Notes under the pieces: model-generated
What the model was told of the DNA's origin: nothing
Database searches by the model: none
What the model saw: the letters and a program-made list of their open reading frames with translations, nothing else
In this document: positions 44,991-57,630 of the stretch, in pieces
Layout of the letters: every line of letters begins with the position of its first letter
How positions within the stretch are numbered: the stretch's first letter is position 1
Origin: Eumeta japonica
Taxonomy: Eukaryota > Arthropoda > Insecta > Lepidoptera > Psychidae
Reading direction: 5' to 3'
Assembly (NCBI GenBank): GCA_005406025.1
Contig: BGZK01000021.1
Location: forward strand, 1 to 64,000
DNA length: 64,000 nt
Position numbers and translations under genes: made by a program

Positions 44991-47900
44991 AAGGTCCTAT
45001 CTATGGCATTTAAAAAAGAAACAGTCCAAAACCATCTACAAACGATATCACGACGAATGATCGAAATTCCATATCGGTAGGTGCACTAGATTTTAACTGG
45101 TGCCCGGACAAACACAGTACTATTTTTTGTATTCAGATATACAGATAGCATGTATACATTTTCTATACACTAATTTGCAATTCAATGTAGTTGTAATTTT
45201 GCCTTGAAATGCGAGTTGTTTATCTGAATGTGTACACATTTATTAGTGGTCGGAGATATGTTCAATTTCTAAGATTAATGTTAGCATGTTCTGCTTTGAT
45301 ACAAATCGAATGAAATACTATTCGGATAGTAGATATGTATGTTGGGTTACGAAGCAAGCAATACATTATTTTACAGTAAAAAGTGTTTTTCACATCAACC
45401 GAGAAAACTTAATAATTTATAGAATTGATACATGACTCGTATTGTGTTTTAGCAGATTTTTTTTTATTTAACATTAGTTTTACTTTTTCCGACGTTAAAA
45501 CGACGATCGCCAAACAGTAATTAAATTTTGTGTCTCTGTAATTAATTAAATCAAAAAGACGTTGCGAAAAAGACGATGTAAAATTTTTCTATTCATTTTA
45601 TTAAATAGGCTAAAAGTTAACCTTAAGCGGTTTTTCAGTTAAACCACACTACAAAAACACATTCAATTTTAGACATCTTTCAAGTTAGGGCATCTAATTC
45701 ATGGGACAAAAAGATCTAATAGGGTTCTTATGAATACTATTTATAATGAACACTAAAAATTGTTTTGAGTAACAGTTTTGTTTCATTATTTAAAATTGAA
45801 ATTGTTTTATTTTTGAAAGAGCTCTTCAATTTTAATAGACATATTGACTTATCAATATAATTGGACCACGACTGTGAGTCTACTGGAAAGCGACAATTGC
45901 AATAACTTCTTATTTAAGCTATTACCTATAATTACCTATTACTTTAAGTCAGTAACTCTTGAATGTATATAAATTTATAAATTTGTATATAAGAAAAGTC
46001 TCCAACAACTTTGATGGAAGTTTGTACTTCGGTAACGTTTAGCTTTTTGAGTTTACTTTTAATATAAACGCATTTCCTGGAAAAGCACGATCAGAAAAAT
46101 ATTTTCTTGAAAATTTCCTTATAGCGCCATTTTCTAGAATTTTGATTTCAATGCATTGTTACTATGCTATTTAAAGTATGCCGACGTATCCAGTAGGCTT
46201 AGTGTAACATTCTCAATGACAGATGGCGTTTATTGACATTATTGATATGAGGCGAAGCAGGTAAATTTTGGATATCAGTTAGTGTACTTATGTCATGCAT
46301 CTAAATATTTTTTGTTAGAAATGAACTTAAGTAACTTTTTTCGTGGCAAGATATTACATTCTTACGACGAAGTCAGAATACACCGAAAAAAACCCGCTTA
46401 TGCGGCACTAGAGCTTAACACATAAATGAGGAATACTACTGACTGTTGCTTGGTTTCTTTGCTACTGACTATTTACGTGTATAAAATTTTGATTTCTATA
46501 CGCAGCGATTGGTGGATAAAGAAATGTTGTTAAATTTTTTATACAACTTTCCAGCGAGAGGAATTCAAATATTGATATAATCCGAGAATATCTGAAAGTC
46601 TCTACTTTATCTCGAAGAACCGATAGCGATCCAACTACATCATATCAATTCAGGTAACATTAAGATTCAGTAAGCATCGTTTGATGTATATACAGCGAAG
46701 TCTTTGAATAATTTAAGTTCAAAGCGAAGTCTAGACGGTAGGTTCAAAGTGGTGGGTAGGAGAAAAAGTTTCTTATATTGGCATACATTTATTTCTCAAT
46801 GTATTATTGAACGATCTGTTTTGTTTACTGAGAATTTTAAAACACAAATACGTGAACATCTCTTTTGAGAGTTATTTGAGCTTTCTCACCTGAAAAGTTA
46901 AAATAAAACCCTTATGACTTTATTATTTTAATGTCGGTCCGTCCGTACGTCATGCCGGATTTTCTCGATGATAGCGATATTTATCCATTTTATTGCCACA
47001 CAATAAGTAGTTATTTGTTTGCATATTATTTTCGGTGAAACGATTTCAGACTCATTTCCTTAAAATCACACGTGGATGAAAATTAAAAAATTCAATAATT
47101 ATTTGTTGTTTAATATACAATGAAATGTACATTAACCATTTAAAATGCTTGTTTTTTATTTTATTTAAAATCGAAATTAATTCAATTTTGTCTTAAATCT
47201 ATGAGTTTACAAAAAATACTAAGTGAAAAAAACTAGAGACCCAACATAAGCGGTTAAGGAATACATCGCTTCTAATACAAGCCAGCTAAGAAAGATAAAT
47301 ACATATAAGTCGTGAAATTTATAATTAAAATAAGTAATTAAGTGGTCTATTTCACAAAGCATAAGTTTCTGTAAGTCTTTTGTGAATGATCACAATTTTC
47401 GATAAAAATAAACCTCATTTCTTCATGAATCGAGAAAGTAAATATAAGCATTTAATTATTTTCAGCACTAACGAACGATCTAGGACACCTCTTATAATTT
47501 CTCGTATACAAGTGTCGTAGCCGGTGCTACAGTGAGACTCATAAAAAAAACTCCCAAAAGGAAATACAACTCGGTCCTTGCGGATTATAAGGTACGGACG
47601 TAACTTTACCTTGTTTATTTGAAGCGAAATATTTATGGTTTCTCGCGATGTACGTATTACTTTCGCTACCCGAAGCTGAAGTTGGAACTGGCTTTTTATC
47701 GTCCATCGCGTGGATGTGCTGAAAGATTGTCCTAGAGTGATCTAAAAATGAATAAGTAATGGAGTCTTCTGCTTATGGTGCTATAAATCGGGACTTCAAA
47801 TGTAGAATGTGCCGAAGTCCATAACATTCTAACAATCAGGTCAAAACACTAAATGTATCGAAAGAATACAAAAAAAAAAATATAGGACAACGGTTCACCT

Positions 47901-48676
47901 CGCGAGCTATCTTCAAAACTTCGAGCGTTCTTTTGACCAATAATAAATGATTTCAGACTCGGAATGCACGAAAACATTATTGCTAACTTGCTTAAAATTT
48001 TCTTGCCGGTTCTGGTTAAAAATTTAATTCGCTTTGGCTATTCTTCTTTATCGACTGTTTTGTGACTACTTTGATTTATGAAGCGCTCTTGAGAAACAAA
48101 TACGCTTACAACTTTAAAAATTGTAAAAAAGTTCGTTTGTTATTTTGAAAATTTGTAAAGACAAATCATACATTTTGGAATCCAAATTTTTCAGATTTAA
48201 GTTAGAGGCCTAGCTCCCTAATGCTTGCAGTTGCACGAGGTCGCCCATTAAGCCGATCGGTTTCCAAGACTTTTAAGTTTTCGAATTGTTCCCCAGTTCC
48301 CCAGGATGATTGCAAGTAAGCGAGTGCTTACACCCTTATCAAAAATGTGGAGATCCCAGAATGATTAACCAGCCTCATAGGAAAATTCGGGATCGCAACT
48401 GATTTGCTGAAGCGGTAATGTTGCGAATCGATCGTTATTACTTAATCGGCTTCTATAATAATTTGCTAATTCAAATATCACGTTTTTGGAAAATATCCCA
48501 GAAATAGGCCAAAAAAATAATATCGACAACAACTTTATAATTTAATTTTTCGGATTTTCTCAACAGAGGTATTTTTCATTTCATAGAAATGGAATTTTAT
48601 AGAACAACTTTCAAAGGGTGCGAATCGGTCAAACCGTACCCGAGATATAGAACAGACACATAAGAAAATACAGATA
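44991..48676. other. No recognisable gene
   Basis: Long AT-rich spacer. I found no transposase, reverse transcriptase, RNA gene or tandem repeat on either strand. Confidence 0.4.
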
Positions 48677-48842
48677 TAGCACAACTCACAAAACTCTGCT
48701 GCTCTGAATCTTCTGCGAATGGTGCAGTGCGCAGGTACAATCCTCCCCGATCCTTCTTTCTTCTCCCCCGGGTTCCTATTTAACGCCATTGCGACGCTTT
48801 CGCGACTAACTTCGCAGCAGCGGACCTTCGTAAGTTGTACTG
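48677..48842 (-). mobile_element. 166-bp MITE, copy 3
   Basis: On the plus strand, AGCACAACTCACAAAACTCT followed by GCTGCTCTG (48,678 on) and AGCAGCGGACCTTCGTAAGT followed by TGTACTG (to 48,842) are the family's ends. The interior TTGCGACGCTTTCGCGACTA is the complement of copy 1. The GGTCGGGGAG block appears as CCTCCCCGATCCTTC. It is more worn than the other two at the left terminus. Opposite frames of 122 and 66 codons here are not genes. Confidence 0.8.
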
Positions 48843-51084
48843 TACGTGATGAACATAGAACCTCCCGTACTTCTTGGAATCGGTTAGAAATCCCAATGTT
48901 CAATTCACTTGTAAAATGAGGTTTTTAACGAAAGAAAAAAAAACCTTCCCCTAGACCTAGCCGATTTGTATGACGTAAGCACAGAGAGATAGACGAAAAT
49001 TTCAACAGTGAAACAATTTTTACGTTCTACGCAGTTTAACTAACGAGACTCGTTTCAGACTCGGGCCCAAGGCTCGTCTACCGTCGGAACGTGATGTGTT
49101 TGCAAATTCATGTTCTAAGCTCATCATCAGGCGAGATTAAGTGTTTAAGAAATGGATGTTCGAGAGGTGGAAGTCCATCTCGATTCTAAAATATATTTAT
49201 ACCAGTCTCGTCTCAAAACATAAAAACGATTTTAAGCTGTTAATCAGGATAGTCATTGTATTTGAATTTTCGTTAGAAAATAAATGACTTTTTTTTTATT
49301 ATTAACTGTATCACCATTTTCAATAACTATGATTAACGGTTTGAACAGTTTCATTTTTGTAATGAACGCCTTATTTATTTTATAAAAATGAAAAGTAGCT
49401 TAATGTTACTTCAATATTATTTAATTTTCATTTGATTTCAATGCATTGAAAATAATTTGGTTTTCTAATGACGAAAACATGTGCATTTAACAAAATACGT
49501 ATTTCATAGTCACTGACATAAATAAATATAATTGAAATTTATTGAATAGCGCTTTATTTTTAATCAGTGTTAAAAAAATTTTTAATGGAAAAATTAGTAT
49601 TTGAACTGAATTATTTAGAATAATTAGTATCTATAAGAGTGTAGAAAAACTACCATTGCTATCACACAGAAAGCTTCTTGAAACTGCTTGATAAGAACTA
49701 TAGTTAAAAAATATAATAGAGGTTAAAACAGAAACTTTCCAATTGTATGAAAATTTTTCAATTTTCAAAGCGGCAAATTAAGAAATTTCAAAATTATGAT
49801 TGAGCTATATCTTCTAAATAAATGTTTAAATTGCATGCACGTACGTCATTTAAAATCATTGGGGGTGCATCTATTAACAGTTTAAATATTCCTGCCACAT
49901 TGGTAAATGTGACTGTCGGCCTTTTCTTAAAGATGTGCTGATTTGGCACGAAACCTACGCAGATATTACACTCTAGTTATTTATCAGATTAACATAAACA
50001 ATGTTTTAACACTAGCTTAGATGTTCGATACCTGTCAATCCTTTCGAGTCAATGTTCGATTATACGCATGAAGATTCATAGTAAAAGAGCAACTCAAGGG
50101 TCAAAGGAGGGTTGCGTGTTGCAGGTTATTAAATGTCGCAGGCAAGCTTCAAATTATGTATTTTAGCAAATTAACACGTCACACAATAGAAGGACTAATT
50201 TTTATATTTTTTTTTTTTCGTGAAATACAATTTTAATTTTTTACGGAATAAGACAATATTGGCGTAATTTTAAAATATTCTTATAAATGAAAATGACGTA
50301 TTTTGTAGCATAAATTTGACGGATTTTCTTATCCGTTGTAAGCACCAAGTGATCTATGTCTTTTTAACTAACGCAAATTTAGTGTAACTACTATTAGTAA
50401 AATAAACTAGCGCTCCGTACCGTGATAGATTACGTCTTTGAGGCAGGATTTATTTTGTTTCTAGATTGATAAACTACCTAACTACCTGTCGTCCTAACGA
50501 CAGCATTGTACCGAGTCTTAACGTGATATCGTAGACAAGACATTTAAACAAAAGCTATTCAAGCACTTGAATTAACACTTTCCGGTAGTAACAATATCCA
50601 TTCAAACGGTCTCAAGGTCTCTTCTTTATTTAAGGACATGGTGAGGAACCATAACACTTCGGACATGATCTTGGATCTTGTTACGTAACCCATAATAACG
50701 CTATTTAACAGCATTCCCGCTCGAATAGGCACCTAAAATTTAATTTTATGCTTCATTTTAACAAAATTAACGAGCCGTTAACAGCATATATTAATGAAAT
50801 ATTAAAATAAAGTTTTAAAATAATTAAAATCGGAAACTTTAATGCTGGCATCTTAAATATGAAAGCTTAAGGCAAAATAATATTTCCTTAATAGAATAAA
50901 ATTCCCGAGAGAACTAATAATGGTTAATTATTTGCTGCTTTCCTTTCTTACACTAACTCATTGAATTTACCTAAGGATATTGTTTACTATTATTAATCGC
51001 AGTAAATATTACGTCAGTTTTTCGTCATTATTAGTATTAAAAAAACAGTACATAATAATTTTTCTATAGCATTTTTTTATTTCA
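48843..51084. other. No recognisable gene
   Basis: AT-rich. Nothing identified on either strand. Confidence 0.4.
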
Positions 51085-51325
51085 TTTTTTATTTGTAAAC
51101 TCACGCCTACTTTCCCAAAGGGTAGGCAAAAATCACTATTTTTGCATATCTCTCTTGCTTCACTGACATCCATTAGTCTTTTCATATAAGCTCGTCGGTT
51201 TCGAATGCTTAAAATATGACCCTTTTGTAATAAGCCACCAGTTTGATCAGTATAAATTTTTTTAAGTCACCCCTTGTTCAGACACATTCGCTCTATACTG
51301 CGCGTCTAGTGTAATTCACTAGTTA
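51085..51325 (-). mobile_element. Worn 3' end of the RTE-like retrotransposon, minus strand
   Basis: AACTCACGCCTACTTTCCCA, GCATATCTCTCTTGCTTCAC and TGACATCCATTAGTCTTTTC are the complement of the 35.7-kb copy's 3' end (GGAAATGGGCGTGAG; GTCAGTGAAGCGAAAGAGAT). They continue with GCTCGTCGGTTTCGAATGC and TTGATCAGTATAAATTTTTT from the coding end. Confidence 0.65.
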
Positions 51326-51599
51326 AGAAATACTGGCATTGTCAGGAACAACGAGGTGTTAACTTGCGGTATCAGTTCATGATGCTCTCCAAGACATCGA
51401 ACGAGTTGACCACTCATGCCATCACTAATTATGGCAGCCTTAGAAACCCATAAGTGAGTTCACCTCGAGTGGGAGTCAAAGTGCAACACTTTCTGATTGG
51501 AAATGCTGACAAGTCATGAGACGTATTAATCTAAATCCTTTAGTTCCTCGTACGAACTTAACATTCTTAAGGAACACTTCATTATAATTTAGTTATTTG
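51326..51599. other. No recognisable gene
   Basis: Spacer of mixed composition between the retrotransposon end and the tandem array. Confidence 0.35.
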
Positions 51600-53310
51600 A
51601 AGTGTATTTAAGCGTATTATTTATGGCTACTAATTCTATATACTGTATAACCAATCTTAAGTGACCTTAAATTAATTTAAGCGCGTTTTTTATTATTACC
51701 AATTGTAGTATGTATTAAATCTGAGCCAATCAATAAAATTCTGAGTTTCACATATTAAGTATTCTTCGTATTCTTCATTGAAATTTACCAAACTCTAACT
51801 TTATTTATGCGCGTTTTTTTTTATTATTATCATTTCTAGGGTCTAGTAAATATAAAGCCGATCAATAAAGTTCTGATATTTATATTTAAGATATTTTTCA
51901 TAACCTTTTAAGTAATTTGCTAAATCTAAATTTATTTAACTACGTTCTTTTATTATTACCATTTACAAGATTTATTAAATCTAAAGCCTATCAATAAAAT
52001 TCTGATAATCATATTTAAGATATTTTTTGTAATCTTTACTGTAATTTGCTACTTCGTAATTTATTTAAGCACGTTCTTTTATTATTACCATTTACAAGGT
52101 TTATTAAATTTAAAGTCTGTCAATAAAATTCTGATAATCATATTTAAGATATTTTTTGTAATCTTTATTGTAATTTGCTAATTCTAAATTTATTTAAGCA
52201 CGTTCTTTTATTATTACCATTTACAAGGTTAATTAAATCTAAAGCCTGTCAATAAACTTCTGACATTCAAATTTAAAGTATTTTTTAAATTTCTTCATTG
52301 TAATTTAGAATCATAAATTTATTTGAGTATATTTTTTATTATCGCCAATTAAAGTATCTATTACATTTGAAACAGATCAGTAAAATTCTGAGTTTCATTT
52401 TGCAAAGTATTTTTCATATTTTTACTGTAATTTAGCAATCCTAAATTTATTTAAGCCCTTTTTTTATTACCAATTACAGTATTTATTAACTCTAAAGCCG
52501 ATCAATAAAATTCTGATATTAATATTTATTCTTCAAATTGGAATTTACCAATTTCTTTACCAAAGCACGTTTTTATTATCAACAATTATAGTATCTATTA
52601 AATTTGAAAGCGATCAATACATTTCTGAAGTTCACATATAAAGTATTGTTAATATTCTTTATTGTAATTTATCGATCCTAAATTTATTTAACCACATTTC
52701 TTTATTATGACTAAGTATAGGATTTATTAAATCAAAAACGGATCAATAAAATTCTGTTATTTGTGTTTAAAGTATTTTTTCATTGTAATTTATCAATCCT
52801 AAATTTTTTCTAAGCATTGTTTTAATATTATCAATTATTTTACTATATATAGTACGTATTAAATTTAAGGCCGATCAATTAAGTTCTAAATTTCACTTGT
52901 GGTGTATTCTTCATAAACTTCATCGTAATTTACTTATTCTAAATTTATTAAGCACTTTTATTTGTTATTATTATCAATTAAAGTATTTATTAAAGTTTTG
53001 TTCATATTCTTCTTTGATGTTTATTAATCCTAAATTTAATTAGGCACTTTTTTTATTAATAACAGTTTATTAAATCTAAAGATGACCAATAAAATTTTAT
53101 TTCCAAAATAATGCTCTTAATTAATACCTTTCTGATTTTCTCCAAATCTAAATTAGCATATCATTTAATATAGATATAAAAACGTATGCATTCAATACCT
53201 ATTAACGAAATACTGAGCTTTTTAACTGAAACATTTAAAATAAATACTTACTTTATTGTTATCGCTGCAACACGAATTAAACTTAAAACTTAATCAATGA
53301 AATTCTGAGC
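51600..53310 (+). repeat. AT-rich ~129-bp tandem array, about 13-14 copies
   Basis: The landmark TCAATAAAATTCTGA (or a close variant) starts at 51730, 51862, 51991, 52120, 52249, 52377, 52502, 52614, 52743, 52875, ~53085, ~53202 and 53294. Spacings are 132, 129, 129, 129, 128, 125, 112, 129, 132, then ~210 (a copy lacking this block), ~116 and ~92. Other shared blocks are ATTTATTTAAGCACGTTCTT, TTATTATTACCATTTACAAG and TATTTATTAAATCTAAAGCC. The units starting at 51991 and 52120 differ at only a handful of positions; outer copies are more diverged. Every unit holds AATAAA. No coding frame is kept. This is satellite-like, but short. Confidence 0.9.
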
Positions 53311-54390
53311 TTATAACATAATTTATTTTAAATTTGTTTTAATATTTTTCAAGTTTGTTGTTTTATTCAACACATATTATTTAAAGTCGTTCCTTATAAA
53401 CAATATTACTAAAATCGATATGTAAAGATAAAACTTTAAATTTCGAGACGAAAGTATTTTTTTACAAAAATTCCTTAAAATTATTTATTTAGCCTTTTTT
53501 AAATACTACAAAAGGTATTACACATGTGTATAATAAATGTGAATGAACTTCTGTAATTGAAATAAATATCAGAATAAATGAAAAGAGTTTCAGAGTTTAA
53601 TACAAACTTTCTCTTTCTTCGAAACTTATCTATTTAATATGGGAAAAGGTTTTGCTTAACAATGAAATTGTGAGGGCTTATATGTATTATCGAAAACAGA
53701 TAATACTTTTGTACTAGTTATTTTTCACTAATTACTTCAAAAACGTACGCACGCACAATTCATAGTACTTTAAAAATTAACTCCTTATTCATTAAAACTA
53801 ACGAATAATATTCAAATTTACATACCAAAAGAAAAACCGAGAAAAACGGAGAACTGTTTTCAAAATAAAATCATTTCATTTTCGAGCTTCCTTCGATGGC
53901 AAAATATATTTTTAGAGAAATCACCGAAAAAGAAAAACCACTTCAGCACTCTGTCAGAAATGTAAACAAACTCATAAATCCCATAAAAGTAATTAACTCG
54001 CACGTTAACAGTTTCAGTCTGAGTGTATAACGAAAAATGAACTTTCAGCGGCGCCCGAACGACGTCCCGCCTTCGCGCCCGCCCTACCTAGACTGCCTGA
54101 AAAATTATCGAAAACCCTACAGTTACGTACGTAACCAACTACAGTTTTTAATGGTTCAAATCGATTAACATCATCTAGACAGTAATAATATTGATAATAA
54201 CACTCTTATGAAAATTATTATTATGAAATAACAATTTATAATTTATTATGATATTGTTGAATTATAATTGACAGTAATAGTACAATTCGGAATTTATTAC
54301 ATATATCGTGTCCAGTTCGTGTAAGAACATTCATTTTTTTTTTAAGGTATTAAAGGTCAGTGTTTACCTCTTAGACTTTTCTGTCTAAAT

Positions 54391-54438
54391 CTTACTCTCT
54401 CTCTCTCTCGTTCTCTCTTTGTCACTCTCTCTCTCTCT
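54391..54438. repeat. (CT)n microsatellite
   Basis: Interrupted CTCTCT runs. Confidence 0.9.
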
Positions 54439-55037
54439 GATTCAGGTTTTATATCGTGTACGTTGTAGTTTCTGCATAAGTCCCATTCAAAGTGACGTTT
54501 GCTTCTATTAATACTTCTTAATATTTCAGTGTTTAATCTCGTCTTTTCTTCATTACTTTGATACTTTCTATTTCGTATGCGCTTCATTAAATTCTAAAAG
54601 AAAAACCAAGTAGATATTTAAGAAAATAAAATGATCAAGAGCTTTTGTTATTACAGCTTAATAAAAAATTATCCGAGTGCTTGACGAGATGAAAATTCAT
54701 AGTCGGGCAAACACTTCAATGTTTATCACACTGTGACATTTAACAAAAGAAAAAAAGCGAATTGCTTGTCTTACAAATTGATATTTCATTATAAAGTTTA
54801 AATAATAGAGTCAGTGCTGACATTGGTTATATTTTTAATACAAAAAGCTTTATTTTCGCACGTAAGTAACTGTCGCTTAATTACGCTTAGGCCTATCACA
54901 CTAAATTAAGCGACTCGCTCCGGATGCAGAGTTGGAGAGTGGGAAAATGAAAACGATCGCAGCGCTTGATGCGGACAAAAGTGGTAACTTGGACGGCTGA
55001 GTCTCTGTCAAACGCCTGTTATTTCGTTTGCTCTCAG

Positions 55038-55078
55038 CTCATTTTTTTATTTTATTGAAATAAAATAAAAAAAATGAG
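55038..55078. repeat. ~19-bp hairpin
   Basis: CTCATTTTTTTATTTTATT, a GA loop, then its complement with one extra A. Confidence 0.75.
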
Positions 55079-55516
55079 TGAAAGTGAATGACGATAGTTG
55101 TTGTCTTGTAAACTTCAACAATAGTGGAGGAAATAGCAATTTCAAATTTTATCGATTTCCAACAGGGAGTTGGAAATTAGATCAAAGAATTAAATGGATA
55201 GCCGCTGTAAACAAAATAAAATAAGTGTACGGTCTTAACCTTTGTTTGTCTTCTTCGATTAAGTGCACTGAAACTAATAATTTAAGAATGCGCATAAAAA
55301 TACCGTCAATATTTTGAAAATATAAATTTATATACTTGTAAATGTTACAATGTTTATTGTTTTAGTATTTTGATGTATGCCCATGAAACTCTCATATTCA
55401 AGATTGCATACGTAGTGCACATTTCATCGGTGGTCAAAAATCAGATAGAACCGACAACCTTAGTTATATTACTTAAATACGCCCATAAAAACATTGTTTA
55501 AGCTTTTTATTTTGCA

Positions 55517-55561
55517 AAGAAAAAACAGAGAAGTAACAATTTACTTCTTTTGTTTTTTCTT
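55517..55561. repeat. ~20-bp imperfect hairpin
   Basis: AAGAAAAAACAGAGAAGTAA pairs with TTACTTCTTTTGTTTTTTCTT across a short loop, with a couple of mismatches. Confidence 0.65.
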
Positions 55562-55833
55562 CAGTACATAATAATATTAAATACACAATTAATGTGTTCT
55601 TAACAATACAAATGAACCGATATTTACATTTATTAACTTCTTCATTAATCAATCAATATTTTCGTATATTTCCTTGCATTTATTACTTGTAATAGTCGTC
55701 GAAGTTGTGGACGCTAGGCGGCGCTAACGTCGTGCACCTAGTGGTTAAGTGACAAGTTTAGACTGTGATTTTTCCACGTTATCTACTCTAGTATAGTACT
55801 GAAAATTTAGGGCAACTTAACATTAAAAGAAAA

Positions 55834-56716
55834 CCGGTCAAGTGTGAGTCGGACTCGTATATAAAGGGTTCCGTACCCCCGTACAATATTTTAAAAATAG
55901 TTTAGTAAAAAACAAAATAGATAGACGTTTTATATCAATATGTTGTTATCCGTAAAGATCTGTAAGATAATGGTGTTATTACATCCGTCAATATCTTTTT
56001 GACAAGATACTGCTAAGTATTTTAAATTTTTTCTCTGGTCAATCAACTCCCACTCAATTTGAAATTGTATCTTCAACGCCTTATGGTAACCGAATAGCGT
56101 CGTGTATGTACCAGCGTTTATTTCAACGTTACTGAATATGTTGTCTGTTTGAGTGTAACCCACTGTAGTTACAACTTGAGGTAGCTTTGATTTTAAACCA
56201 ATATGTTCAAAATATAGTTGTGTTACTTAAGAGTAGGTGTACTTTATAGTTATACTATTTATGCGTTTGTTTGAACGTACAGCCATTGCAAAGATCGAGC
56301 AGCAAAAGCCGAAAAAACACGTTTCTTGTATGTGAACCTTTTTTAATATTTTTAACTTTATTTGTGTTATTTGTTGTAATAGTAGTTATATCAATGTATA
56401 ATCTGTGAACATTTCAAGTTTCTAGTTAACGCCATTCCTTCTTTCTTATTTTTTTAATAAAGTTTATGTTTAGTGTGAAGTTTAAATGAAGTTCAAGTTT
56501 CTTGAGTGAAAATTAAGGGAGTCCCCTTAATTTTTAACTTTATTTCGTCTTCAGTATTTTTTGTTGTAGTGGCCACAGTAATAACATAATCGGTGAAAAT
56601 TTCAAGTGTCTCGCTATTACGATTCAAGAGATAGGGCCCTGTGACAAACGCACGGACAGATAGCGGAGTTTCAGTAATAGGATCCCGTTGGCACCCTTTG
56701 GGTACGGAACCCTAAA
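55834..56716 (+). repeat. Lepidopteran dispersed repeat with GGGTTCCGTACCC ends
   Basis: Starts CCGGTCAAGTGTGAGTCGGA and AGGGTTCCGTACCCC (55,866-55,880). Ends TTGGCACCCTTTGGGTACGG and AACCCTAAAAA (to about 56,718). GGGTTCCGTACCC and GGGTACGGAACCC are mutual inverted repeats about 830 bp apart. The 3' part (TTTCAAGTGTCTCGCTATTA, ACAAACGCACGGACAGATAG) is the wording I know from many lepidopteran repeats. The middle may be an insertion or unrelated filler. The 77-codon minus frame inside has no domain. Two other copies of its left end lie at 34.1 and 43.7 kb. Confidence 0.75.
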
Positions 56717-57369
56717 AAGACCGTAAACTTTTTGCAGAAAATCTTTAATGAAAAATTGACCTGTAATATTAAAATTTGATATTTATGAATAAAAAAAACG
56801 GTTAATAGTTTATCAGATTACAATTTATAATCGAAAAACAAATGTACGCCAGATCCGTACATTTATACATTGGTAAATAGATAGTTAAGGTGTATCCAGA
56901 TTGTTCCATCGAAATCATCCAGTCTAAACTTACAATCGATTATATAGTTGATAAACAACACTCGTCAAGCGATTGATAGTTGTTCCATCGATAATATTCC
57001 TTAAAATTCACTCGCAGAAAATAAATACCTAGTTCTTTCACCAATCACTCACATTTGTAATTCATCACTTCTAGTATGTATATTTCGATTGACTTTAAAA
57101 AAATGTATAGTACATTCAATTTTCACAAATGGCGATAAGTGAGTAGTAAGTAATTATCGGCCCATCTCTATACTTCCTGCTGTTTCTAAAATCTTGGCAC
57201 GCTTAATGATTAATCGTTGATCAAGTATTTGGAAATGAAGAGTCTTCTTTAATTGTTTCAATATATTTTTCGATCAGGAAAAAATATTTCAGGTGCGTTG
57301 CATAAACCCTTAGGCTTTATTGTTCACAATTAAGATTGCGAAAATAAAATTTTACTGTATTTTTGGATT
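56717..57369. other. No recognisable gene
   Basis: AT-rich. GTTCCATCGA repeats at about 56,905 and 56,983 suggest a small local duplication. Confidence 0.35.
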
Positions 57370-57550
57370 TTACAGAAGCTTTTGTTGTCGTGTGTATTCC
57401 CCAACCTTTACATTAAATGGAATTTTCAGGTATTAGAGGTAAACAATTACAATTGTTTGAAGATAAATTTTGTTCACGCTTGCAATGTGTTAAAATTAAT
57501 AATAGCATAAGTGGACAACCTTCTTGTGACCTGCGGTGTCCTCCAAGAGA

Positions 57551-57630
<80 letters not shown>

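Larger units (their letters stand above)
53311..55833. other. No recognisable gene; CT microsatellite, GC patch
   Basis: AT-rich. CG-richer patches lie at 54,040-54,110 and 54,900-55,020. The 76-codon minus frame at 54357-54587 is a product of the CT/GA microsatellite. Confidence 0.35.

Noticed and set aside
48535..48919. 122- and 66-codon frames on opposite strands
   Set aside because: They overlay MITE copy 3, and matching frames also appear by chance in copy 2.
51600..53310. Tandem array read as a coding repeat protein
   Set aside because: Stops occur in all frames and unit length varies without keeping a frame.
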